A stretch of DNA of 64,000 nt. Origin: Odontocerum albicorne. Its lineage: Eukaryota; Arthropoda; Insecta; Trichoptera; Odontoceridae. The notes under the pieces were generated by a model that saw only the letters and a program-made list of their open reading frames with translations, was not told the DNA's origin and searched no databases. This document shows positions 32,115-43,430 of the stretch, piece after piece; position 1 is the stretch's first letter; every line of letters starts with the position of its first letter. Position numbers and translations under genes: made by a program. Location: contig OX463852.1 in the NCBI GenBank assembly GCA_949825065.1, forward strand, positions 18,192,189 through 18,256,188. The letters run 5' to 3'.

Positions 32115-35100
32115 GCTATACAATTGGGGCTCACAATTTTGGTAGGGTCACGGAGATGCGTGTTTTGCTGGAAAACATGTGTCTGTTAAATACCGTGTAA
32201 TGCCACAGTTGCATTCCATCTGCAACACTACCAATAGTCCTACTCCTCAGCGTCCACGAGTGGCCTCTGGCCCCGCGAGCCCTGGGCAATGTGGTCACTA
32301 GCACAAATAACATCAGTGCCATAGCAGATGAGGAGAGGATGAATGGCGAGTGTCCGGCGCCATAAAACCGGGCCCCCCCAGCTAAGGGTAGGTAACCCCG
32401 AAAGAAAAATCCCTGGAGAAGGCAACGGGAAACCACTCCAGTATATTCCCAGGATATCACTATGAAGAGAAAACAAACAGCCACGGCCCCGAGTCCCGGG
32501 CGACCCTTCGATGGGTCAGGGGTGCTAAGAATCTCCCGGCTCAACATAGTGAAAGACATGATAAAGATCGGAACTTGGAATGTGAGAAGTTTATATGCTG
32601 CTGGTAAAATAGACAATGTTGCACAGGAAATGAACAGAATGAAGATTAATATCCTTGGTATTAGCGAACTCAGATGGACTGGAGCAGGTGTGCATCAGCA
32701 CAACAAGGGTAACCTATATTATTCAGGAAGTGATATATCTGACAAAAACCACCGGAATGGGGTTGGCATATTTGTATCAATGGACTATATTAGATTTGTT
32801 AAAAAGTTTATACCTGTATCGGATAGAATCATTATCCTACAATTAGAAGCAAGACCTTTCAATGTAAATATCATACAAGTATACGCACCAACAGCTGACT
32901 CTAAATATGATGATGAAGTTGAGAGACTTTATGAAAGCATTGCACAAATTCTGAAATCAACCAAGAGTGATGACATCAATATTATAATTGGAGACTTTAA
33001 TGCGAAAATAGGACAAGGTCGCCGTTCGCATTTAGTTGGAGATTATGGCCTAGGAGATTCCAATAAAAGAGGCGACAGAATGTTTGAGTTCTGTGAAGAA
33101 CACAATATGGTTGTTGTCAACACATGGTACAAACTTCCTAAACGTAGACTTTACACATGGAGATCCCCACAGGACAATCCAACTATCCCCAACCCTATCA
33201 GAAACCAAATAGACTATGCATTGATTGGAGAACGTTTCAGAAATAGTATTAAACGTGCCACAACATACCCTGGTGCTGATATAGGATCGGATCACAATCC
33301 ACTTGTTATTGACATCAGATTGAAGTTAAAGGTACTTGCAAGGAAAACCAAAAGAACGGGACTGAACACAGAGAAACTGAAAGATCCACTTACCAAGGAT
33401 ACAATGTCATCCGAGCTGAATTATAAATTGCAACAACTTAACAATGTCAACAGTGGTACAGTTGAAGAACAATGGAAAATTTTTAAAAACACAATACAGG
33501 ATATAAGTAAGAAGCATTTGAAATCTGAAAAACTGACTCGTAAGAAGCAATGGATGACAGACCACATATTAAACTTAATGGAACAGCGTAGGGTAGTTAG
33601 TACCAAGAATCGCAATAGTGATGAATACAGGAACCTCCAAAGGATTATAAAACGTGAGATCAGGAATGCCAAGGAAGAGTGGATAAAAAAACAATGCGAA
33701 GAGTTAGAACAGTATGACCAGATGCATGATGCATTTAATCTGCATAGGAAACTAAAAGAACTGTCCGGTCTTAATAGTAAACCGAGACCATCATGCCTTA
33801 CAGATGACTCAAACAATCTAATTTTGGATGATTCAATCATTCAAAAGAAGTGGGAAGATTATATTCAGAATCTCTTTAAAGACTCTCGCATTGACATTGA
33901 AATGCCACAGTGTGATCAAGGTCCTACTATATTAAAATCGGAATTATTACATGCTATTAAAAATTCAAAGACCAGAAAGGCAGGTGGACCTGACGAAATC
34001 TCCATGGAGGTTATCAAGCTGATTAATGAAAATAATGTTGACTGCTTACTCAAACTATTTAACAATATATATGACACAGGGATTATCCCCCAAGATTGGT
34101 TAACATCATTATTTATTACTATACCCAAAAAACCAAACCCAAGAAAATGTAATGACTATCGTCTTATAAGCCTTATGAGTCATATACTTAAACTATTTCT
34201 GAAGATTATACATGCAAGAATAAGACTGAAATGCGAGCAAGACCTGGATGATACCCAGTTTGGGTTCAGAAATGGCTTCGGTACCCGCGAAGCGTTGACT
34301 ACAATAAATGTTTTACTCCAGAAATGCCATGATCAAAGAAAAAATGTTTATAGTTGCTTTATTGATTATGAAAAAGCATTTGACAGAGTCAAACACACAG
34401 AGTTGATAAAATTGCTTCAAAGATGTAATGTAGATGATAAGGATGTGAGAGTGATTAAAAATCTGTACCGGGACCAAAACGCTGTTATCAGACTTGAAAA
34501 TGGAACCACTTCACAAAGTATTCCCATTCAGCGTGGAGTTAGACAAGGATGTGTACTCTCACCTACTTTGTTCAACATGTACTCTGACTTTGTCTTCAAG
34601 CAGGCGCTGACTGATATAGATATCGGCGTCAAGGTCAACGGTGTAGTAATCAATAACATTAGATATGCTGATGACACGGTTCTACTGGCAGATAGTATAG
34701 AAGACCTTCAACAGCTTTTGGATAGGATCAGTTCCACCGGTGAGCATTATGGTTTGAACATTAATGTCAACAAAACTAAGCTGATGATTTTCAGTCGAGA
34801 AAGTCATCCAAATGCAAATCTTCGGCTGGGTGGTGTCAATATTGAAAGGGTAAAGCAGTTTAAGTACTTGGGCAGCATCATCACTGAGAATCTGGACCCC
34901 GATATAGAAATTAAATGTAGAATAGAAGCAGCTCGTGCAGCTTTTAATAAAATGAAAAATCTTCTCTGCAACGATAATATAAATTTGAAGCTCAGACAAA
35001 GAATGATCAAGTGTTATGTGTGGTCAGTTTTGCTTTATGGTGTCGAGGCATGGACCCTCAAAGTTAATATCATTAACCGCTTGGAGGCTTTTGAAATGTG

Positions 35101-35460
35101 GATCCACCGAAGGATGCTAAGAATATCCTGGACTGACATGATTAGCAACGTTGAAGTATTGCGTAGAGCAAATACACAGAGAGAATTGTTCACAACAATC
35201 AAGCTCCGTAAGACTTCATATTTTGGCCACATAATGAGAGGTGAAAAGTATGCAATCCTACAACTTGTCATAAAGGGGAAGATTGAGGGTCGTAGAGGAG
35301 TTGGAAGAAGGCAGCACTCCTGGCTTCGGAACATTAGAGAATGGACCGGGATGAGAGGTGTGGAGGAGCTGTTCCGTGCTGCCCAGGACAGACAAGGTTT
35401 CTCCCAAGTGATCGTCAACGTCGGGGGGACCCGGCAGGACACATGAAGAAGAAGAAGATA
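32115..35460 (+). mobile_element. Near full-length RTE-type non-LTR retrotransposon
   Basis: A GC-richer 5' region (32115-32461), one long ORF, and a terminal GAAGAAGAAGAAGATA tail directly after the stop codon. The 5' region includes CCTGGAGAAGGCAACGGGAA and ACCACTCCAGTAT (32411-32444). I could not identify a target duplication, so the exact 5' end is uncertain (possibly as late as about 32230). Its 3' tail style matches the truncated copies at 23.1 and 24.5 kb. Confidence 0.85.
32462..35446 (+). CDS. RTE endonuclease-reverse transcriptase, intact 994-aa ORF
   Basis: Encodes the single polyprotein that nicks target DNA and copies the element RNA at the nick. Residues about 34-285 form an apurinic-type endonuclease: IGTWNVRSL (Asn40), SELRW (Glu69), GDFNAKIG (Asp178, Asn180) and SDHNPL (Asp277, His278). 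Residues about 470-760 form the reverse transcriptase: RKAGGPDEIS, FIDYEKAFDRV (Asp635), RGVRQGCVLSPTLFN and YADD (735-738, catalytic Asp737 and Asp738). The C-terminus holds KQFKYLGSI, FEMWIHRRMLRISW and GRRQHSWLRNIREWTG. All key catalytic residues are present and there is no internal stop. The start could be Met1 or Met33 (32558), which begins just before the endonuclease domain. Length is usual for RTE proteins. It may be competent, but expression is unknown. Confidence 0.95.
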   Translation: MKRKQTATAPSPGRPFDGSGVLRISRLNIVKDMIKIGTWNVRSLYAAGKIDNVAQEMNRMKINILGISELRWTGAGVHQHNKGNLYYSGSDISDKNHRNGVGIFVSMDYIRFVKKFIPVSDRIIILQLEARPFNVNIIQVYAPTADSKYDDEVERLYESIAQILKSTKSDDINIIIGDFNAKIGQGRRSHLVGDYGLGDSNKRGDRMFEFCEEHNMVVVNTWYKLPKRRLYTWRSPQDNPTIPNPIRNQIDYALIGERFRNSIKRATTYPGADIGSDHNPLVIDIRLKLKVLARKTKRTGLNTEKLKDPLTKDTMSSELNYKLQQLNNVNSGTVEEQWKIFKNTIQDISKKHLKSEKLTRKKQWMTDHILNLMEQRRVVSTKNRNSDEYRNLQRIIKREIRNAKEEWIKKQCEELEQYDQMHDAFNLHRKLKELSGLNSKPRPSCLTDDSNNLILDDSIIQKKWEDYIQNLFKDSRIDIEMPQCDQGPTILKSELLHAIKNSKTRKAGGPDEISMEVIKLINENNVDCLLKLFNNIYDTGIIPQDWLTSLFITIPKKPNPRKCNDYRLISLMSHILKLFLKIIHARIRLKCEQDLDDTQFGFRNGFGTREALTTINVLLQKCHDQRKNVYSCFIDYEKAFDRVKHTELIKLLQRCNVDDKDVRVIKNLYRDQNAVIRLENGTTSQSIPIQRGVRQGCVLSPTLFNMYSDFVFKQALTDIDIGVKVNGVVINNIRYADDTVLLADSIEDLQQLLDRISSTGEHYGLNINVNKTKLMIFSRESHPNANLRLGGVNIERVKQFKYLGSIITENLDPDIEIKCRIEAARAAFNKMKNLLCNDNINLKLRQRMIKCYVWSVLLYGVEAWTLKVNIINRLEAFEMWIHRRMLRISWTDMISNVEVLRRANTQRELFTTIKLRKTSYFGHIMRGEKYAILQLVIKGKIEGRRGVGRRQHSWLRNIREWTGMRGVEELFRAAQDRQGFSQVIVNVGGTRQDT

Positions 35461-36113
35461 CACAGTCATTTGTATTGAGGATGTCATTGTTTCCAAAGAC
35501 AATGAAACGATAAACTAGATAATCTTTAGATTCGCAGTGCTTTTTGGTTAAACATTTACCAAAGGTTTCGACTTGAACTTTGTGAAACTCCATATTAAAA
35601 TATTGAACAATAAATTACGTTATTTTCCCCCTGATTGCATTAATCCCTCCTACACGTGTTTCTACCTCCTATCCAGACACTCTCTTTAGTCGGAATGACG
35701 CCTGATTACGCCTGAAGAGAGCCTCGGGTTGGGAGGAAGAAACATGGTTAGCGGGGATTAATGTTTCTGCCAAGATCGTGAAATGAATTCATTTGATCTA
35801 CGACAATATTCCATTCCGGAACAAATTATATTTCATGACACACTCATATTCCTCGTCTGAATTATCATAAACTTGTGCTCGAATAAGAACTCCTCGAAGA
35901 TAGCTTTCGCAAGTATCATTCTTCCAGTTTCTTAGGATTGCCCTACACTGATATACTTCTGGCAGCAGCTTTGACTAAATAAATATTATATATAATACCA
36001 AAAACATAGGGTAGTATTTTCACTCTTCTTTCAGAATTTGATTAATTTGGTAGTGACATAATTTTCTACATCATCCCAAATTTCTCGTACCTTCTACACT
36101 ACTTGTATAAGTT
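35461..36113. other. No recognised feature
   Basis: No coding or repeat family recognised. Confidence 0.45.
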
Positions 36114-36455
36114 TGTAATTTATTTTATCAAACACTGTTTATTCCACTTTTTGTAACGGTATTACCCTACCGGTTTCAAGACTTTCACCTCATCTTCAGG
36201 GGAGCACAAACAATACTAAATTCTGTTGAAATCTCAAAAATCTCTCCGCTGCTGGCCGAGATCGTCCCATGCCTTCCTCAGCCCTCAGTCCCCAACCCAA
36301 ATGTTCCAACCGTTGAAGCGTGTATATCGGTACCAGTTCGAACATAATTTAGTATTGTTTGTGTTCCCCTGAAGATGAGATGAAAGTCTTGAAACCGGTA
36401 GGGTTAAACCGTTACAAAAAAGTGGAATAAATAGTGTTTGATCAAATAAATTACA
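36114..36455. mobile_element. Palindromic MITE-like element, ~342 bp
   Basis: The first and last ~115 bp are inverted copies: TGTAATTTATTTTATCAAAC and its partner, then TTATTCCACTTTTTGTAACG, CCCTACCGGTTTCAAGACTT and CATCTTCAGGGG. The unpaired centre (about 36230-36335) is distinctly GC-richer. No coding capacity and no clear target duplication. Class unknown. Confidence 0.85.
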
Positions 36456-37321
36456 ATGTCCTTAAACCTCCACAACGTTAATGCTTTAACTATAAACAAT
36501 ATATTGTATAAGTTTTGTTGATAAATCATACATTATTCGTTCTTTCTACGTGACCGAACCATTTCAATGCTCCTTTCTTCACATCTTAAGTATTACGTCT
36601 TCTTTCTATTTTCATTATTTCCTCAAGTCCACATATAAATAAAATATATGATAAGTATTTCAATAAATAAACTTATTACATTATAACGACCTCACCGCTT
36701 GACAAACACTTGCAAAAAAGTACGCAGGGTCAAATGTATCATGACATGACCTTGTCTTTGCTTCTGTTTCAAGGTATTTGTATTTTATACACACGAGTAT
36801 AGATATATGGTATATGTATTAATATAATATTACATTCTAGGCACGGTTACAGAGCCGTGCTCTATAGCTATACATACACGTAATGTACTCGTAATGTGTA
36901 TCACGCATTACGTGTAGCCAGGCCACGTGTGCGGGGATTTCGTGATTTGCAAACATGAGCACTTTTTTATATTTATGTTACGTATTGTATCTTTTCCCGT
37001 TAGCGAAATTCGAATACTTTCCAGCGATACCTTGGTACGGCTTCTTAAGGGCGGACTAGCACGAAACGAATAATTTATTGGCTTAACACTGAAACTAAAA
37101 TTCGCTGTTGAACACGTACTCGTAATAGTTCTTTGGTTATATAATAGCAACAGTATTGAATGAAAAATCATAAATAAATCTACATACGTGAGTAGTTTGA
37201 AAAGTTGAGTAAAAAACAAGTCAAATACTTCTTATTTCGAAAAAAACTATTTTATTTTTTAACATAGTCTCCTTTGAAGGAGACACTTAGTCGAGAAATT
37301 TTCTTTAATTTTTAATTTCGT
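36456..37321. other. No recognised feature
   Basis: AT-rich; one short hairpin (ACACGTAATG with CATTACGTGT, about 36877-36917). Confidence 0.45.
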
Positions 37322-37700
37322 CTAAAAATAGGCATACACCTTATCGCTCAATCTCAGACTTTCTACTTTTCCTTCTTTGAGAAGATCATTCCCTTGTTCC
37401 AGCCATACTTTCCTCGGTCTTCCTCTCGTACGCCTTCCACTCACATCTGAACTGTGGATCGGTTTTGTTAGTATTTCTTCATTCATTCGTTCTACAAGCC
37501 CAAACCATTTCAACATACTTTTATTCACCTTACTTAACATATACTGCCTTAAGTTCACATTCATCCATTATCACTTCATTCCGCATTCATCCCTTATGCA
37601 CGCATCTCTACAGCATTTAGTCGGTTCCTCTGTCTTTTTCCACGTCTATGTTTCACTCTCATACATCAAAGTTAGCACCAAAATACTATTGTAGGCTAAG
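37322..37700 (-). pseudogene. Non-LTR retrotransposon 3' fragment (GRGRPRKVW family)
   Basis: The minus frame 37564-37322 encodes MLSKVNKSMLKWFGLVERMN, EEILTKPIHSSDVSGRRTRG and RPRKVWLEQGNDLLKEGKVE. Upstream in another frame, LTLMYESET and KKTEE are present. The final CMDVEEAKD and GGCGTGATGG segment is absent, so this copy is truncated at both ends. Confidence 0.8.
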
Positions 37701-38395
37701 GAAAGGAAACAAAGAAAAACTAGGATGAAAGGATATTCTTAGTTATGTGATACTTTTTTAATTCTCTCTTAAACGTAGAAAAAAATAGGTCAAAATCCGA
37801 AAAACGTTGAAGTATATAATTGTCTGATCGAAGAGCCCCCTCCGTGTTATGGAAGAAACTGATTCTTTTGCAAAGATATGAAGGAAGATTGGGATTGTTA
37901 AGCAAGTAAAATAATGTCTACAGAACGTGAAAGTTCCTTCGATGTCTGATTTTAAGCCATTCAAGTCTGTTCCGACATTCTGACACGTGGTTATACATTC
38001 TTAGTTTAAATATTATACGTATGGTCAATTTTTGGTTTTAAAAGAAGAACTTAAGTTTTAAATAAATTGCTGGCACAGCTACGTAAAGATGAATGCGATA
38101 AAAATGAGAAACTTGCATAGAATGTGTGGAAAAACAACATATAATATAACCGAGCAAGGAGATGGTTCGGCCACGCAATAATAATAATAATATAATAGTA
38201 CATATATTTAATTTAATTATTTATTTATATACGACACAACAGTGTCTTTTACCATATATACAAATGAACATTGACAAGTTATACAAATACTTAAAATTAT
38301 TAACAAAAAATACAAAACTTTGTCTTAAACTAACACGGAGATACAAAAAGCAGTAGCAATAATGAATTACAGTCATTGTTTAAAATTATTTATTA
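37701..38395. other. Mostly unassigned; one retrotransposon scrap
   Basis: At about 38085-38180 the plus strand reads MNAIKMRNLHRMCGKTTYNI and then RWFGHA, a small piece of the non-LTR tail family. An AAT microsatellite-like run (ATAATAATAATA) lies at 38178-38195. The rest is unassigned. Confidence 0.5.
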
Positions 38396-38499
38396 CTAGC
38401 TGTACCCGGCCACGCGTTTTTGTGGCTAAGTCTGGTTAAATGGAAAAGAAAGAAAAGAGAAAGCACACGTTTCTAATATGTTTAATTTCACAATGCTTG

Positions 38500-38735
38500 T
38501 GGGCATACAATATTTTTGACGTCGTTCAGCCACTCTCGGCCTGTCGCGTTCATTCTGTTGAGAACGAAGCAGATCTGAAGCTGCAGAACGTGATCGCCGT
38601 GCTCGCAACCGTGCATCTTCAAGTCTGGCTGCACGTCGCTCTGCTGCTTCCTCGGCATGTATTTGAGCCATTCTTTGTCTGTTTTGCTCGTTCGCTGACG
38701 ACCTACGTTTGATTTTCTGCGAGGCATTATTTTGA
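38500..38735 (-). pseudogene. Helitron N-terminal-type coding fragment
   Basis: The minus frame reads NEQNRQRMAQIHAEEAAERR and AARLEDARLRARRSRSAASD, then LLRSQQNERDRPRVAERRQK. This Arg/Glu/Ala-rich region normally lies upstream of the Rep domain. Here it sits close to the 3' end, downstream of a helicase-linker piece, so the order is rearranged relative to a complete Helitron. Confidence 0.7.
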
Positions 38736-38809
38736 TGAACTAAAGCAGATCGATTGCACTGAAAAAGAAGAAAGAAGGTCATAACAAAAACATATTGAGA
38801 ACTTTGTTT

Positions 38810-39050
38810 GCGATTTCTAAGCACAAATCCTCAATCATTATCAACGCTTCGTTGTAGATTTCTGCTGAGAAATCCATGTTCATGTTTGAATTTTCCTCGC
38901 GTATTCGACGGTAAATCTCTTCAGCTGTGTGCGATTTATATTTCTCCCATAACTCTGTTGGACATGAAGGAGAGCAGGCGGTCAATATGATTGCAAACAA
39001 TGCCTTGTAACGACATTCAGTAATTTTAATTATTTTATCGACTTTAATAT
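38810..39050 (-). pseudogene. Helitron Rep-helicase linker fragment
   Basis: The minus frame encodes ECRYKALFAIILTACSPSCP, TELWEKYKSHTAEEIYRRIR, then EIYNEALIMIEDLCLEIANK. This matches the region of Helitron proteins just before the PIF1-type helicase motifs (LFATIL, PxELW-KYK, YNEALI-IED). It is a short fragment in the 3' half of the outer Helitron. Confidence 0.8.
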
Positions 39051-40349
39051 AAGGCTCGATTCTAATAAATAGCAAATTATTTAGGTAAATACATTACAAA
39101 AAACTAACAATAATGACAAATTAATACATCTTGTTACAAATTAGCAAAAACGTGGCAGTTCGTTAAAATCAAATGTTACGTTAGTTGCATGAAACACGTG
39201 AAACTTTTAATAATTCAAATGTATAAACATACAAATGTATAAAACATACACATAAAACATACATATCGTCGTTGTTAAGGAAAAAGTCATTAATTGCATT
39301 TTAGACTTTATGGAGAAAAACGATTTTTTTCTCTATAAAATCCAAAATACTGGTTTCATTGAAAATATTTACCATGTTTGATTTATTGTATTGGCCTACA
39401 TATTTATGTGTAGAAAAAAAACTGTTTAGATACTGGAAAGATGTAGAAAAAGAAGTTTTAACACTTAACGATTTTTTCCTTACAGATGAAATATGTGAGA
39501 AAGATCACTTAATGATTTTTTACACAGTTAATTTTATTTTTTCTTGAGAGGTTTTGAGGGTTCTGCACAGTAAAATTAAGCATAAAATTGAACAACTTGA
39601 TAAAAAAATAGTACTATGTAAAATAATAAGTATCACCACAATCGCTGGATGAATCACTAATAGTTTCTTTATCATCAGCTAGTAGAGATGCGTACCAGCT
39701 GGGAAATTCTTCCGGCACCACTCCTGAAGAACACAATTTTAACAAATCCTTCTTTTTTGCATTTGCGATTGGCAACATTTTGTCATACAATTTGTCAAGA
39801 AGAGTGCTACCCGTATCAGCTGCTGTGTTACGTGGTCTTCCTCGACCGGTTATGATATTTTTTTTATATACACCGTTATGCTCATATTTGTATGAAATTT
39901 GTTCTGGATTCACTTTTTCATATTTCAGACATTTTATCTTTAACTAATTGACTTTTTCGCCTTCCTCATCAAGGCTGCATTCGATTCATTTCTTCGACGT
40001 AAATAGTTGTGGTACATTTGAACGGTTTCCTCATTTTTATCACTAACTAGCTGTACCCGGCCACGCGTTGCTGTGGCTCAGTCTGGTTAAATGGAAAATA
40101 AAGAAAAGAGAAAGCACACGTTTCTAATATGTTTAATTTCACAATGCTTGTGGGTATACAATATTTTTTATGTCTTTCAGCCACTCTCAGTCTGTCTTGT
40201 TTATTGCCGTGCTCGCAAATGATCGCATCACTCCAAGAGGTCAATTCACGATATGATTTGAATTCAAATGAAAGATCGATTGCACTGAAAAAGAAGAAAG
40301 AAAGTTATAACAAAAACATATAAAATTGCGAAACATTAAAAAAGGAACT

Positions 40350-40772
40350 GAATAATATTGTTAAGTTCGTAAATGTCTTTGTTCTTGGCGGCAACAATAG
40401 CTCGTTCACTCAGCCAATCGTGATTCTTATAATTGATTTGAATATTGGTAAATACTTTTTCAACCAATTCTTCTTTTGATGTCACAATCACTGATACAGC
40501 AGTATTTTCGCAAACGCGTCATTTTGACATAACGTGAAGAAAGCATTTAACGTTGTAGCCGGTGGATTCAGGGCTATTTGTTGCACATTTGCAGCTCTGA
40601 AATAAACGCGTTGTCCATTTTCTAGATGTACTGCTAAGTGAACAACAGCTGGACTTCGTTCATGTATGGGAAATGAAAGATTTCGCCATACAGCTTCATT
40701 GCTGCTTATGTATCTTCCAGCCTGATACTGTGCGATTTCATCGATATGTATGACCGCATTCCCATCCCGCAT
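40350..40772 (-). pseudogene. Helitron Rep-to-helicase region, internally deleted
   Basis: The minus frame 40772-40488 encodes VIHIDEIAQYQAGRYISSNE, AVWRNLSFPIHERSPAVVHL and VHLENGQRVYFRAANVQQIA, the region following the Tyr motif in Helitron proteins. It then passes directly to FTNIQINYKNHDWLSERAIV with AAKNKDIYELNNI in another frame, which belongs near the C-terminal end of the PIF1-type helicase. Walker motifs are missing, so an internal deletion removed the helicase core. Confidence 0.85.
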
Positions 40773-40799
40773 TCTGGTTGCACGCCAAAAACTACCATG

Positions 40800-41575
40800 T
40801 AGCTGCCTTTATTCACGTATTGTACTTACAAATGTATTTGATCGATTTAACGGGGTTACAGTATTCCACGTTTATGTGCGCTTTGTATGTTTTTGATAGC
40901 AAAAGCGAATATGCAATAACCCAATGGTTGTCTACTTTGATGTCACCATTTCACATTTGTATGGTTGCTAATTTCCCGCCATCTTCTGTTGATCTTCTTC
41001 TTTATAAAGGATATCCATCGTTTCCTGTAACCGTGTTGGATACTAATGCTCGAGGATATCGCTTAGATCATTTTCCGTCTATCATGCATGGTGAATTTGG
41101 ATTCAGTGTACCGCAAGGTCCATGTATCATATATTTCGTCACAACTTCATGCAAATCCTTATCGACGTCGGCATCGGGTATTTCAGCGCACATTACATTG
41201 TCGATTTCGTTTGAAGTGATTTTGTCATAGAGCCAGATTAGTACTATATGTGCATGTGGCCATCCTCTCTTTTGCTATTCCACTGAGTATATCCAGCAGC
41301 GCACAGACCGAAACACTTCATGTTTTACCATGAGCTGTTGTATATCGTCCCAAGCTGAATTGCATGTGAATGTAGTGAATAGGTCTGGACACCCGTAGTG
41401 ACGAACATACGCAATTGCATATTGAGCATACTCATGCATATGACGTGGACTGCCTGTATATGAAGATGGCCAAATCGTTAGTCTTCAAACGTTAGTTGTA
41501 TTACCGTCATTTACAACTGTATCTCGCAAATGAACGTATTCTTCAGAGCGAAGCTTGGTCTGATTCAAACGAATG
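40800..41575 (-). pseudogene. Helitron Rep (HUH endonuclease) domain
   Basis: Rolling-circle nuclease that nicks and joins Helitron DNA. Minus-strand blocks: KLRSEEYVHLRDTVVNDGN, SSYTGSPRHMHEYAQYAIAY, VRHYGCPDLFTTFTCNSAW, VRCWIYSVE, a stop, QKRGWPHAHI with the HUH histidines (codons 41254-41256 and 41248-41250), NPNSPCMIDGK and SIKYICKY with the two tyrosines of the Y-x3-Y nicking motif (40834-40836, 40822-40824). The key His and Tyr residues survive, but stops and deletions (including part between DDIQQL and VFRSV) break the frame. Confidence 0.88.
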
Positions 41576-41689
41576 AATATAAAACTAATTAAAAAATCTC
41601 CATTTCTATATACGATTTGATATATTTTGAAATATAAACGTATAGATAAAATTAAATTCTATATAAAAAAGATACTTTTGATATTCCTA

Positions 41690-41835
41690 ATGACCTATTT
41701 CAGCCACTATCAGCCTGTCGCGTACATTCTGTTGAGAACGAACCAGTTCTGAAACTGCAGAACGCGATCGCCCTGCTCGCAACCGTGCATCCTCAAGTCT
41801 GGCTACACGTCGTTCTGCTGCTTCCTCGAAATTGT
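41690..41835 (-). pseudogene. Helitron N-terminal region fragment in inner Helitron
   Basis: The minus frame reads NFEEAAERRVARLEDARLRA, then GRSRSAVSELVRSQQNVRDR. It matches the fragment at 38.5-38.7 kb and lies upstream of Rep, the expected order. Confidence 0.75.
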
Positions 41836-41839
41836 GAAA

Positions 41840-43430
41840 CATTAAGTTATGAGACAGTGAAATTCATCCTGGGGTCATATCAACCTGCACCTTTCCGTCC
41901 CCAATTTCCAGCAATTGATGTGAGAATATCTCAGCTGATCGATTGTTTTGTAGCTGGACACGCATTTGTCAAATATTTGTCCAATAGGAGTATTGTTAAG
42001 GAAATACAGAGATAATTGGAACGAATTAAATGTTAAGCAAAGAGAGAGATTATTGGAATTAATTAAATGTTAAGGAAAGACATTGCAAACTACGCACGAA
42101 TTAAATTTGGATGTGACATGTTTGGACGCGTCATTAATGAACAATAAATATCTATTCTAATAAATAGCAAGTTATTTAGGTAAATACATTAAAAAAAACA
42201 ACAATGATGACAAATTAATACATCTTGTTACAAATAAGCAAAAATTTGTCAGTTCGTTTAAAATAAATATGACGTTTGTCAAAAATGTACATACCAGCAT
42301 CACGTTGTCTCTGTGAAGCAAATAATCGCGTCACTCCAAGAGATCAATTCACGATATGATTTGAATTTAAACGAAAATCAATCAACACAATTAAATTTTA
42401 TCGCTAATTGAACAGAAAAATAAAAAAATAAGTTAAAAAAACTAAGTGAAAAAGATAATCTTAGAGGTAGGTATGTTAACAACGCACATTATGAAATGAA
42501 AATGGCGGATAAATTAGCGCAGATATTTATTATTGTTTATTATAAAAAATAAAAAAAAATAGTTTTTTCATCGAATTAAAAGAGACTTTCTTGAACTAAA
42601 TTCCACAGAACCATTTCCTAATCCTAAAAAAAATCGTTAATAAATCGAAAAAAAGCAATGCATAAAATCAACTTTTCCTAGGAGCTAAGAAGTTTCACTC
42701 TACCACGCGAGAGTGTCACGCATCTGTTTTTTTATACATATAAGTTATATTTATTTTAGCGATCCTCGATCTTTTTATACATGTAAGTTATATTTATTTT
42801 AGATCTCTTTATACATATAAGCTATATTTGTTTTAGCGATTATATTTATTTTAACGATACTCAAAATATTTCAAAACAAATAAAATTTTAGTTGGATATT
42901 TTTTACAAATTTAGTATTAGTTCTGCCAAATATATTTCCTGCGCTTGCGCTATAAAGTCTAGACTCAGCCATATTAAGATTTTCTCAAGCTGCTATGACA
43001 CAATGGAACTTATCCTTATTAACACAAATTTTATTTTGACGTATCTTGGATTCTAACCTAATTTATCGTAGAATTATTATTCAACAGGAAATATTTATTA
43101 TCAACATAAAATTATTTTATATTTTATGTATATAGACTAAATCATTGAATATCAAATATTAATTACTAAACCTCGAAAATGCAATATGCTCAACTGTCAT
43201 AATATTTTGACAGTTGATATTCAATATTTGATATCTTTGTCCCCGACAGGTTCGCCTAGGTAATGTTGATTCTGATTTAAAATTTTTATTATATACACTG
43301 ATATATATATAAATAAAAATCAAAAAACATTTCCGTTGACGAATATTAACTTTACTCAAAATTTCAAAGCGATCGGTAGAGAACTTCCGGAGATTAGCTA
43401 GCAATAATTAACGAACATTTACATTTTTAT
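41840..43430. other. Helitron 5' non-coding region
   Basis: AT-rich. It shares several blocks with the outer Helitron: TACCAGCATCACG, CACTCCAAGAGATCAATTCA, AATACATCTTGTTACAAAT, and near the 5' end TTTCAAAGCGATCGGTAGAG followed by AACTTCCGGAGATTAGC. A short imperfect tandem of TTTTTATACATATAAGTTAT units sits at about 42725-42860. Confidence 0.7.

Noticed and set aside
32131..32616. 161-codon minus-strand ORF
   Set aside because: It overlaps the 5' region and start of the RTE element on the opposite strand and has no domain; the GC-rich 5' region simply lacks stops.
40778..41230. 150-codon plus-strand ORF
   Set aside because: It is the antisense of the Helitron Rep domain, whose HUH and Y-x3-Y motifs are on the minus strand.
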